A stretch of DNA of 64,000 nucleotides from assembly GCA_020746995.1 (NCBI GenBank), contig JAGPXD010000002.1, positions 6,014,001-6,078,000 on the forward strand, given 5' to 3'. The stretch comes from Plectosphaerella cucumerina (taxonomy: Eukaryota > Ascomycota > Sordariomycetes > Glomerellales > Plectosphaerellaceae). Positions 34,475 to 45,685 of this stretch are shown here, piece after piece. Both the position numbers and the translations under genes were made by a program. The notes beneath the pieces are model-generated. The model worked only from the letters and a program-made list of their open reading frames with translations, did not search any database and had not been told where the DNA came from. Within the stretch, counting starts at the first letter, position 1. The number at the start of each line of letters is the position of its first letter.

Positions 34475-37400
34475 CTAGGTACTCTTCACGCGCTGTCCCT
34501 CGCTCTCTTCCCGGAGTCCCCTGAGGGCAGCGTGGTGGTCCTTTGCCGCCCACTCCCAGTAGTTGGCCCACACGGGAGACGAGCTGGACACCTGAGGGAT
34601 GCCGGCGGTGCTGAGACGGTCGGCCAGCAGGAGCGAGACGCGCAGGGCGCTGCGGAGTGCCTCCTCCTGCTTCTCGACGTCCTGCTTGACGGATCCCTCC
34701 TTGAGCTTGACCGAGAGGATGGCGCGGTAGGCATCGGCAATGGGGTCCAGGCGTCTGAGCGTCGCCTCGGTGTCAATGTCGACGAGCTTGGTCACCATGA
34801 GGTTGCACAGAGCGCGAATGTCGCTCTCGTCCCGCAGGCCGGCAACGACACGGTCGAAGAGGTCGACTTTGTTGATGCGGGAGTACGCCGTCTCCATGAG
34901 GGCGTACAGCATCTCGTAAGCGCTCTGTGTGTAATGGTTAGATGGGGTTCCTGCGCAAACGATTTCAGAAGACGAACCTTGCGAACTTCAATTCCGTCAT
35001 CGACCAGGTGCTTGAATGGTCCCATCTGAACCTCGCGGATCAGTTCCTTCTTGACCTGCGATTCAGACAGGACGAAGGGCATCAGCCTGTCGAGGTGTGT
35101 GAGGACAATATCGGGCTTGTTGTGGGTGGCCGAGTTGAGCGTGGACAGCGCGAGTCGACGGTTGTGGATGGACGGGTCCTGGAGCATGGTCAGGAGCATG
35201 TCCAGCAGGACCTCCTTCAGAGTGGCATCCAGCGCGTCGTCGCTGTCGGGAAGCGTGTATCGGACGGCCTGGATAGCCATGCCACGGATCCTGTGGTTCT
35301 CGTTGCCAAGCAGGGACTGTGAAGTGTTAGCCCAATGTGCTCACCATCATCATATGTGTTAAACTCACCTGCAACTCCGGCATAAAGACCTTAGGGTCGA
35401 CAATGACAAGACGTCCAACACACTCAGCAGAGACGACAGCGTTCTCAGTGTTGGTGGACGCAGCGAGAAGCTGCTTCCACAGAGGCTCCGCATACTTGGA
35501 GAGGTTGATGGACTGGATGGGAACTTGCTGGAGAATTTCCTTGATCGACTGGATAAGGAGGTACTGGGTGTTGCCTCCACGCTTCATGGTCTCCAAGATG
35601 ACGGGAAGGTACTGGCTGACATTTCCGGCACCGGCACGGCCAAGGGCAATGGCAGCAGAGATTGACGCCTTGTCCGGCTCTTCGTGGAACTGCTCGAGGA
35701 AGAGCTCCGGCTTCAGGGGCGACTTGCTTCCGAGACGGAGGCCGGCCTCGCCGAGGATGGCCAGGGCAAGACTGGCTCGGGCATCGTCACTACGCTGAGA
35801 GCTCGTCTGAAGCTCACTGACGAAGCTCTCTATGGTGACTCCAGCCGAGTCACCGCTGAAGACGAGCAGCGTTCCAATGACCTTACCAACAATGACTGGG
35901 TCACCCTCAAGACTCACGGACTGCAACAGGCCCATCATCAGGGGCTGGCCAGTTCCGCTCTTGCCAATTTCCGTCACTAGAGCCAACAGCTGCTCCAGGG
36001 CAACGCTTGCTGAAGTTGACTTTAGGAGGTTGCAGAGAGTATCGGTAGTACTCTTCGTGACCACCTGGGTGGGGTTCTCCTCGACGAGCTGCGCCAGAAT
36101 CACAAGTGCCGGCGCCAGGAGGTACGTGTCGTTGCCACTGATGACGGCACTCAGAGCGGTGACAAGAGACTGGATGGTGTCTGGTTGCAGCTTGCCCTTG
36201 CAGGAAGGCGAGATGACGAGGTGCTTGAGCGCCTGAATGCTCGAAGTCCGAAGCCCGCGGTGAGACTTGCGAAGCTGGCCAGACAGCTCAGTGGCGACTT
36301 GCTGGATCCACTCGGCGTCAAGCTGGCCAGGGCTTGTGGTGAACGCGGCAACGTTGTCGATGGCACGAACAGCGGACAGTCTGGTCGTCTCGTTCCGGAG
36401 TCGATCGAGCAACACGTCCGAGGCGGCACGACGGTTCTCGGGCGAGATCAGGCCGGCGCCCTCGGCGCTAGAAGTGCGGGCCAGCAGGACGCCGAGAGCC
36501 TGGATAGCCCTTTGGCGAACCTCGGCATCCGCCTGAGGCTGGCTGATGCGGTCCATGACCGTATCAAAGAGCTTCTGCAACTCCGTCTTGAACTTGGCAG
36601 CGTTCAGCTTGGACCTCGGTGGCGTGATATTTTTGACAATTTCCTCGACCGTCCTGATGGCGTCGCAAGAAATCTTGTAGAAGCGGTCATTAACGGCGGT
36701 CAAAACACCGGCAACGAGCTGGGGCAGGTGAGGCTGCAGGACGTTGGAAGGGTGGGTCTTGGCAACGTCGCTGATGAGCCTGAGGGAGGCGACACGCAGC
36801 GTGCCGGGCGTGGCAGAAGCATTGCCGCCCGCAGCGGCCATTGATGACGAGAAGCCCGAGGAGCCAGTCGCCTTCATGGCGTCAATGACGGGGCCGACAA
36901 TGTCGTTCAGGTAGTCGGCCAGGCCACCACGTTGAACCTTGACGACATCGTCGAACAGGTCGAAGATGGCCTGCTTGGTGGGAATGGCCTTGCCCTTGAG
37001 GTGCTTAGAGGAGGCCTTGATGATGCTAGGTGTGAGCCTAACGAGGTCTGCGAAAGGACCAGTGGCCGGGGCCTTGGCCAGCACCGGCGAGACTGGCTCA
37101 ACCACGCTGCTCTGCCGCCTCCTCTTTCGGTTGACAGGCAGCTGGTTGGGCGACTCGTCATCGTTGTTGTCGAGGCTCCAGTCGAGGTAGCCGGGATACA
37201 GGTCTTCGCCAGTCTTGCGCACCAGCAGAGCTACGCAGCTGATGATCTCCAGGCGGACATTCTCCTCTCGCTCGTCGAACTTCTTGACCAGCGCAGGGCC
37301 GGCCTTGTTGTAGAGAACGCCACTGTGTAGCAGCTTGCCCTGTCCCCTGGTGGAGATGAGGGCATGCAGTGCTTTGGCGGCGCAGCGGCGGACCTTCCAG

Positions 37401-38675
37401 CTGGCATCGTCATCATCGTCAAACTCATCCACCTCGGCATCATCATCCTCGTCCATTTCGTCATCGTCGTCTTCGTCGTCCATCTCGTCATCATCATCGT
37501 CATCCATTGCGAGGTTAGGGTCGTACTTGATGAAGCGCAGGCACGACGAAATTGTGTCGTCGGTGAAGGGCTCCATCTCGGTGGGGCAGGAGGTCAGGAA
37601 AGCCTCCAGGGCGATGAGGGCGGCCTCGCGAACGTCGTTGAACTCGAGACCGAGATCGTCGCCGCCGCTGATGTCCTCAAGGTGTTGTGCCAGCTCCTTC
37701 TCACCCAGAGCGAGGAATATGTGAGGCGCCAGGGTGTGCACGTGTGCGCCAAAGCGAGCGGGTATCGAGCGGGCGACGGAACTGACAATGGAGAGGTACA
37801 GTCTCCGCGTGACGGGTGTGGTCTTGGGCTTGGACAAGACGCTAGCCATTCTGGACACCGTCTGAGCCAAAAGCTCTGAGGAGAGGTGGGTGGAGAGAAT
37901 TGAGACGGCAACAACGGCCCTCTTCTGGACGACTGACGATCCACGATCGTTCTCCAGGATATTGATGACAGCGTCCTGCAGAGCCTCAACCTCGATGGCC
38001 ATCAGGAGAGGACCGAATGACCGAACGACCTCGATGAGGACATCAACTGCCTCCGCGGAAAGATCCTTGTCGCTTTGCAAGAGGCCCTCCGAACCCGTCG
38101 GGAGCCTCATTGGGGTCTGAGGCGCCTGGGTCCTCTCGCCGGGGCCGATGAGGCGGGGAATCAGGACTCGGCTGACGGCTTTGTAGGATTCGAGAACCTC
38201 TTTCGAAGGCGGCACTCCCGCGATTGGGCGGGGAAGCGCCATGATGGCAGTTCGGAGAGCGAGAGCAGGGACTGCATTGTCGACTGAGTTCTTCAGCTGG
38301 ATGGTAGACAGCTTCTCGAGCATGGGGCCAACGATGGACGAGGGGATCTTTGCGACCAGAGGTCCGAGACTGGGGGGAGCAACGGATTAGTCGGATTTCT
38401 TGGGGTTTACAGCTCCACAGCACCACTTCGAGTGCTTACCACTTGATTGCAAGGTTCTGGACTTCTCCGTTCTGGTCGTCAAGGGTTTTGATAATAGCGT
38501 CGACGGTTCTAGCAGCCGCGTTATAGTCGTGATGGAGAAAATCGTGTTTGCCCTTATCGAATAGAGAGATCATGTCGGTCAAAGCCATATACCGGTAGTC
38601 GGGGTCGGCTTCCGAGAGCTTGTTGACGAGCTGCAGAACGCTCTGAGCTGTCGGCGGGAGTGTTGTGGATGCCAT
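34475..38675 (-). CDS. CAND1: Cullin-associated NEDD8-dissociated protein 1 (CAND1/TIP120)
   Basis: Four exons on the minus strand: 38440-38675, 35369-38369, 34978-35316 and 34475-34924; introns 38370-38439, 35317-35368 and 34925-34977 are all GT-AG. They encode 1341 residues, close to the family's usual size. It is an all-helical HEAT-repeat protein that exchanges substrate receptors on cullin-RING ubiquitin ligases by binding un-neddylated cullin-Rbx1. Clear matches are the N-terminus (DPDYRYMALTDM), NLAIKCLGPLVAKIP across the first splice, HNRRLALSTLNSATHNKP and the C-terminal SVKQDVEKQEEALRSALR. An acidic Asp/Glu stretch around 37430-37510 interrupts the repeats. The start at 38675 has an ACCATGG context; upstream in-frame codons lack an ATG. 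Confidence 0.95.
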
Positions 38676-39880
38676 GGTGACGGGGGATCGCGAACAGGGC
38701 GGGGGAGGGGAAGTGCGTCGGAAGTGGCTACACCACCATTCAAGGTTGTGCCCGTCAACGAGGCGTGCGACGTAAAGGAAATCAAGAACAGAAGCAGGAT
38801 TGAGGGCTGACGCTGGAAGATTGGGAAAGTCTGTATGGGGGGTCTGGGAATGTCGGAGTTTGGTTTGGGAGACTCTCAAAGTTAATGGTGCGGACGGAAG
38901 GCGAGAGCTGGTACCTTCAGAGACGCAACGGGTGGACCAGGAGCACGGGCCGTCCCCGCTGATGCCTGCGGTCAGCCTCTGAGGTAGGAGCGTGTTCCAC
39001 TACCCCGCGAAAGTGGGGCCTCTCGGTGACGTCGGTGAGCTGTCGCGGGTTGGAGGGGTAGTTGGTGTCACAATGAGAAGGAACGACCGTTTGCAGTTTG
39101 GCAACCTACTGGAGGCAACGAAATGACACCAAGGCAGCATGATTAGCTTTCCATATGAAGAGCTGATGTTATCTGGAAGAGGCTTTTCTAATGACAGATT
39201 TTGAGTGCTTGCCTGCACATGTCGAACAGCCCTACCATTTCATTGACGTCTTTTTTGGCATCAACTTTTGGCAGTCAACACTTGTCTGTCGCTCAACATC
39301 ACATCTGGCTCCTACAGGTGAACTTCAAAATAAAGCTGCGTCCTAAAACACCAAATCGTTGATTCGAATGGTTTTACGGCTTCTGGTCTGATATCACGCT
39401 GTACACCCAAGACATAGATGTCATTGATCAAGGAGACATGTCCCATCTATCTAAACGGACGCTGCCTATGAACATCATGACGATATGGCAGATGGCTGGT
39501 GTCGTCAAGTGGCCCGGCACTTAAACCTTCGGCAGGTAAGGCAGCATCCTCATTGGCAAGTGGTTTTGGTTTTTGATTGACTCCTTCCCTGACATGGCAG
39601 CTTCCATTACAGCCGGGAAGGGGGACCCTCCGTCGTTGTAGGCTTCATACAGCCTCGTGAAGGGAAGGAACGATGCAACACATCGTACCGGCCCAGCCAT
39701 GTCGGCCAAAACACAGACGTTCCATGCTCCAGTCCGCTGACCCCCTTCGCCACAACATCGACATCCTCGCGCAAGCCAGCCTCGACTACTGAGTCGTTCA
39801 GTCCGAGATATCTTACACTCGCTTGGCGATCACTTCTGTACTACTTCTACCAACAGTCTTCAACTTCATCCTATCCAACC
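38676..39880. other. Divergent promoter between CAND1 and the Ser/Arg-rich gene
   Basis: About 1.2 kb between two genes transcribed away from each other. The centre (39100-39480) is more AT-rich than its surroundings. No gene or repeat is recognised. Confidence 0.55.
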
Positions 39881-41606
39881 ATGATCGTAATGGGTACCGG
39901 GGGCATCAACCCAGTCCCGGACATGAGCGCTCGTCAGGGGTGGCTCATAGAGTCCGAGATGGCTCGCGAGCAGGAGGCAGTCATCGAGAGAGAACGACAA
40001 AGACGCGCATCACAACGCGCGAGCAACGAGTCCGCACACCACCGACGTTCTAGGTCTCGCAGGCGCTCCGAGTCTGCGCCGCGCGGAAAATCAACTGAAG
40101 CGACGCGCAAAGGCTCACATTCGCATGTACGCTCCAATTCGCAAATCCGTTCTGAGAATTCGACACATCATAGGCGCTCAGAGTCATTGACGAGGCGCTC
40201 CGAGAACAAGCCGCCGAAGCGTGTCGAGTCCAAGCACTCGTCCCGTGTCGAGTCCAGGCAGCCATCCCGTGTCGATCTTGCGGTGCCGCGACGCACCAGT
40301 TCATTTTCACGAGAACGGCAAGGCCCAACAGCTGCCCACACGGTCAAGACCACCCTGCGGCCATCTGTTGAGAGATCGCGTGACCAGCCTGTCCGCGCAC
40401 CACGATGGGATGCAGAGGGCAGCCTGTCCGTCATCTGGGCCTTCACTGAACTGCGACTGCAACGCCTGGCTCGAGGAAAGTCTTGTGTGCACTTCGATCC
40501 ATCCAAAGACTCGCAGGGATGCAAAGCACTAGCTGCGAAGATGCACCACTCGTTTGGTGAGTCGACCTTCCTCTCAATTGCATCTCTCGCTTCGGCTGAC
40601 AATTGTCCGAACAGTGACGCTCCAGTATGCAGGACGCATCGTGGATCACCAGGAGAGGATCGCGGCAGAAGTTGGCGGTCCCGAGGTCGCCTCCTGCGCC
40701 TGGTGGCGAGCGTGTTGTTGTCCAGGCCGCAAGATCAAAAAGAACGAACGAGACCTCGTGGTGATAGAAGCCCTGAGAGAGCATGAGGCCCGGAAACAGC
40801 AGGGATACAAGAAGAACGCCCCGATGGAGGTGCAGCCTCAGCCCGTGGAGATGCAGTTCCAACCCCTGCCGACAGTCCTGGAAGGGCAGAAAGCCTCCCA
40901 TGTCACGTCTCAGGCCGGCTCTGTGTGCAGCGGAGAGGAGCTACGGTCGCCAGGGCTGCGCAGTTCGCCACTGTACTCAGGCTCGGAAAGCAGGCAAGGG
41001 TCGGACTCGGACCCTGATCCCACGAAGACCACCAGTCCAGAGGCAGCCCATGTCCGCGAGTCGAGTGGAGGTCACCACACCAAGGTGCCGCAAGGACTAC
41101 ACGCGCTGCATCTCGATCCCATTCTTCCCGTGGCCCCCGAGATGCATCCCAAGTTCGATGTCAGCCAGACATTGCTGAAGGCGCCGCGTCCGCTTTCGCC
41201 CAAGCTGCACCATCTCGACGACGACATGCCTGGGGCATATCCCTCGCCTTTGCCGTATACCCCAAAGGCTCACGATCTGGCAGCAGATGAGGCCGTCGGG
41301 GCCGCCTCAGCACCTGTGGAGCACAAACATCGTGTCAACGACGATGCCGCTGCCAGACCCGGGTCACCGGGACCAGGTATGCAGAACCACCGCCTCAGCG
41401 ATGATATCCAGCTGCCGGCGGCCCCGCCTCCGGTGGCCGTTCGATGGCCCTCCTGGTCAACCGCGAGCGGAGCAGTTGCTGGCAAGGGTGAAGAGACGAC
41501 CCCTCATGAACTTGGCGCAGTTGGAGATGAGCTTGCTCCGATCGGAGAGGAGGGCATCGAGATGCATCGGCTCGGCGCCGACATGCTGGCATCGACGAGG
41601 ATGTGA
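39881..41606 (+). CDS. Ser/Arg-rich disordered protein of unknown function
   Basis: Exons 39881-40556 and 40615-41606, with intron 40557-40614 (GTGAGT donor, GCTGAC branch, AACAG acceptor), encode 555 residues; phase is consistent. Residues 20-170 are dominated by Arg/Ser dipeptides and imperfect repeats such as HRRSES and SRVESRQPSRVD, resembling RS domains. A short folded segment follows (EGSLSVIWAFTELRLQRLAR; later VTLQYAGRIVDHQERIAAEV) with a Cys/Trp cluster, CAWWRACCCPGRK, at about 260, which could bind metal or be lipidated. The C-terminal half is disordered, rich in Pro, His and acidic residues, with recurring HxLxDD-like phrases (HHLDDDMPG, HRVNDDAA, HRLSDDIQ). I do not recognise the family; a nuclear or membrane-tethered adaptor is possible. 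It may be lineage-specific. Confidence 0.7.
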
Positions 41607-42461
41607 GTCGGGCGGGAACACAAAGCGGCGGCATTTCCTCCCTAGAGCAACACGCAAGTATATTACCGCGCAGGACTGAGGGGAGAGGCTTCACCTAGGT
41701 ACTCTTCGACAGTGTTGAGGCAGTAAAATGCGAGAGTATCACTAACAAAACCGGGTTCCGTTGGCACAGATGACTGCACCTGCTAGATGACATCCAGTCT
41801 GGCGACCAAGCTGAATCCCCGCGGGTAGAAGCAAGATGTTCCTTTGATTCCGGTCTCTCTGCCTAGCTAGGTAGCTGCTCTCTTGTGGCGGCGCCCTGGC
41901 AACAAACCGGATAACCGCTGGATACGCAAACATGTGCGATGGATATTCCTCCCCCGCCTACGGGCGACGTTTCGCCTCAGCCCCTTTCGTCGGGGCCTCT
42001 CCCCGTGCCATTTGTTTTTCCTTGCTCCTCCCCTCCCATGCCGTCCTCCTCAAGAGAGGACGGCGATCCCGGACCTTGCGGCAGCGGCGATGGGGCCGTG
42101 GCCTGCTGGGCGAGAATTTAGACACTAATGTGATACAGCGGGGGTTGGTGAATCCCCCGGGGTGTTGCGCTCTCTCGGTGTTGTTGTGTGACAAAGGAAA
42201 TTGGCGATTCTTGGGCGCCATGAGGCGTTAGGGTGTGCGCTGCCGATGATGTATTTCTCCTTCCCGTGGTGGTGGGAGCGCTGCCTGTATGCGGGCAGGG
42301 CGGCGAATGTTGGGGCTGGGGCGCGTGGCCGGCCTCGGTGATATGTGAATGCTACGGCGTGAAGGCTCGTCATGGCCGTGATGGGATGTGTGCAACGTCT
42401 GGAGATGCTTCCCATCGTGGGCAGCTCGTGGCGGGATGTTGTGCAGCGCGGGTCGACGCCA
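41607..42461. other. Convergent intergenic region
   Basis: About 850 bases between the 3' ends of the Ser/Arg-rich gene and the Spg1-like gene. No coding region, RNA gene or repeat is seen. Confidence 0.55.
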
Positions 42462-43637
42462 TTAACACGATTGGTAGAGGAGGAGGGGTTCGCCGACATT
42501 TTCGATCTCGGGGATGGTGCACTTGAGGTCGAAGGCTTTTGAGAGGACGATCTTGAAGATCTGCGCAGGGGGCGTTAGCGGGAGGGAGATGGGAGGCGAT
42601 ATGCAGGGGGAATGTACCTTTTGCACGTTGATGCTGTGGCTTGTAGAGCTGAAGATGAGGGCGGCGCGCATGGCTTTGGCGAAGCGGCGGGCCTGGAGAT
42701 GAGGTTAGCACGTGGCAGAGGAAGCCGATAAACGACGTGTCAGATTTGTACACACCTGGCTCGAGATCTCCTCCTGGTCCTCGCGGGGAAAGTTGACAAA
42801 GTGATCATACTTTGTGCCGACGAGGATGGGGATGGCGGTCTTGTTGAAGCCGCGGCCCTGGCGGTACCACTCCTTGATGCTGTTGAGGGTGCTCTTGCGG
42901 GTGAGGTCGAACATGAAGAGGATGGCGACGGCGTCGTTGCAGACGAGGGGCAGCATGTTGACGAATTCGCGCTGGCCGCCGAGGTCCCAGATGGAAAAGG
43001 TGATCTCGGTATTGCGGATGGAGATGGTCTTCTCCATAAAGTTGACGCCGAGGGTCTGGATGTAGTCCTCGTCCCAGCTGCCCTCTACGTACTTGACCAT
43101 GAGGCTGGTCTTGCCGATCTGGGCGTCGCCGACCATGCCGACCTTTATTACGACATGGTTGCGGCCGTTGGCGGCGGCGTTGGAGGCTGCCGCCTCGGCG
43201 CCGCCGCCGCCGCCTCCGCCTCGTGAGCCGTGGTCGCTGCCGGTGTAGTGCTGCTGCTGCTGGGGGTGCGAGGGCTGGGCGGAGCCGCCGCCGGAGAGGC
43301 CTGAAGCCGGGCGCGAGATGGGCGTCGGGTTCATGGGGATGGGCGGTGTGTTTGAGTATCGGGCGTCCTCGGTGTGATATTGGGGGGCGTCGTCGGGCCG
43401 CGGCGAGTTGCTGGAGAGGCCCTGGTCGAGGGACTGGCTCTGGCCGTGGCGGCGGGCGTCTGACGGATGCGAGGAGGAGGAGGATGAAGACAGTCCGTTG
43501 GTGTGCTGGGCGGTGGAGGGGATGTGCGGCGAGCCCTCGATGCCGCCTAGGGTGTCGTCGTGGGAGAGAGTCTCGAGGGGAGGAGGAGGTTGTTGCTGCT
43601 CTTGGGGCAGCGCGTGTGCCTGGTCGTGCTGCTCCAT
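42462..43637 (-). CDS. SPG1: Septum-promoting GTPase Spg1/Tem1
   Basis: Exons 42756-43637, 42618-42692 and 42462-42560, with introns 42693-42755 (GTGTGT) and 42561-42617 (GTACAT), encode 351 residues. This is the Ras-like switch at the top of the septation initiation (mitotic exit) network. The GTPase domain begins near residue 160: P-loop GDAQIGKTS, then SWDEDYIQTLGVNFMEK, the atypical DLGGQREF instead of DTAGQ, and GTKYD instead of NKxD. Both substitutions are diagnostic for Spg1/Tem1. The C-terminus ends GEPLLLYQSC. A 160-residue disordered leader with poly-Ser, poly-Gln and poly-Gly runs precedes the domain; fission yeast Spg1 has only about 198 residues in total. The start at 43637 has a perfect GCCACCATGG context, and the frame extends upstream only through non-ATG codons. 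Confidence 0.93.
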
Positions 43638-45685
43638 GGTGGCGTCGGGGTTGTCGTGAGACTGGGCCTGGGACCCCGCTTCCGGTGTTGACGAGTCCAG
43701 GATGAGGAGGGACCGGGCGGGCGGCGGCGGCGGTGGCAGGGACAGGGACGAAGGGGTGTGTGTGTCTGTCGGGGGACTCGGGGCGGTCGGGGGTTGTCTG
43801 GCTGGGCGGTGGTCGGGGTGGGAGGAGACGGACGGATCGGAGGTGATTGTCGACGGAAGACGACGGGGGGGATGCTTCGATGGCGGGATGAGTTGGCCGG
43901 GGTGTGGGTGTGGTGTCGAAAAAGGCACACAGGTACGAGACAAGTCGAGACGAGACGACGGAGCGAGACGAGACGAGACGGGGGTTGCCAGTAGTTGGTG
44001 GGCGGGCTGCTCAGGGGCGGAGGGGCGGACTCGCGCAGGTGAGGATCGGGAAAGGAATGCGACTGATGACAATCAGGCTAGGCGAGGGTGTTGTTCATGG
44101 AAGATGCCAGCTGCGGTTTGCTGACGGGGAGGGAGCGGAGGCCGGGATATGGCGTCGACCGGCGAGCGTTTGTGGTCTGTGGTAAGGTGGGCGTGAGTTG
44201 TGAGCTGCAGGTGGGAGAAGGAAGCTCAGGCTGGGGGGGGCTCCATCAGCGAGCGGGACACGGGGGGAATGGGGGGACAGGGGAGGGGGCCGAGCTTGAT
44301 GCAGTGAGGGTGAGGTGGTACCGGTATTGGGGAGGGAAGAGGGAGCAGCATGGCTTACCGGCAGGGAGGACGAGTCCAGTTCGTGGACAGGCAAGACACA
44401 AGGCAAGGCAAGGCAGAGAGACGAACGACACGGCCAAGCCAAGTAACCGGCGAGGATTGCACTGGTGTGAGTGGGTTTGCTGGTGGACTCTGGTCGGCGA
44501 CGATGCAATCAATGCAAGGATGCAGGCTTTCGGCGTTGGGCGTGTGCAGTCCAGTGTCTCGCTCGTTCCGCGTCTTGTGCGTGTTAATGTGTGCGAGGGG
44601 GGAAGCAATTGTGTGTGTGGTGGATCAGGCTAGCAGATGACGGGCGTGGGTTCAGCTGGCAAGGGGAAATCGACGAGTGCCAAACGGGAGGTTTTGGGAA
44701 ACGCATTCACCCTCTCGAGCCATAGAGTCGCATGTCACAGGGCATGTTCTTTTCGTGACCACACACTGGTTGTCGACTGGCATGCGCTGAGTATTTCTCC
44801 GTGGAATGCATCTATTGACATATTTGCATTGTCGGACAAATCATCATCTGCAGTATGTCATCATAAGCACTGAATGACCAGATATTCGTTGACATTGTCG
44901 TCGACACTGGCATGCGCAGTGAGGACATGTTCTCCTTTTGGCCCTCTTCGTATTCATACTCGCAGGCCCCGAACCGTCCAGCGCCGGCGCCGCTTTAGGG
45001 CGCCCCCTAGCGGACAGCTCCCAGGGCGTCCCGCGTGCCGATTGGCCGGACCCGACGCGCTGGCTACGTAAGGGGGCTTACCGGATAGCGTCATACGCAC
45101 CTAACTCGTCGGTAGGCGGGGGAAAAGGCACCACTCACCTGCGTTCAAGTTGTTTCGCACTGGCAAGTGTTTACTTCAAGCGCAGCAACGGCTGAGACGC
45201 GACACCGACGCGACGGGTCTTGCAAAGCCATGCGATATCATTGGTCGAATTGTTTTCCCCATCGTCAAACGTCCATCATCCCAGCCGTTTTTGTTCGATG
45301 CACCGATTGTTCGATCCCTCGGCCTCGATCCCTTTTACACCCCGTCCGGCATTGAAATCACGCTTCATGCCAGTCGCGGGCAGCCCAGCTGATTATGAAT
45401 TATGGATCATTCTTCAACTACGGACCCTTGCCTTTTCAACCTTTCAAACTTCGAGACATTGTCCACTCAAAAACCAAAAAAAGGTCAGACCTGACGCTGA
45501 CCCAGCCCGGAGGCTGCCGAACGCCTCGAACGCCAGAACACCACCGCCCCGTTACGCCAGTCTCCATTTACCGTTTATCCCGTTGTGTCTCATTCTTAAC
45601 GTGCTCCCTTGAGTGAAGCCAGCCAGCCAGCCCGCACTCGGCTTTATATCCGTCTCGGCCGGCAGTTCAACTTGGCACCCGGCCC
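43638..45685. other. Upstream region of the Spg1-like gene and 3' side of the oxidase gene
   Basis: About 2 kb. The part next to Spg1 (43640-44300) is a purine-rich plus strand, that is, a CT-rich leader on the coding strand. Beyond that I see nothing coding. Confidence 0.5.
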
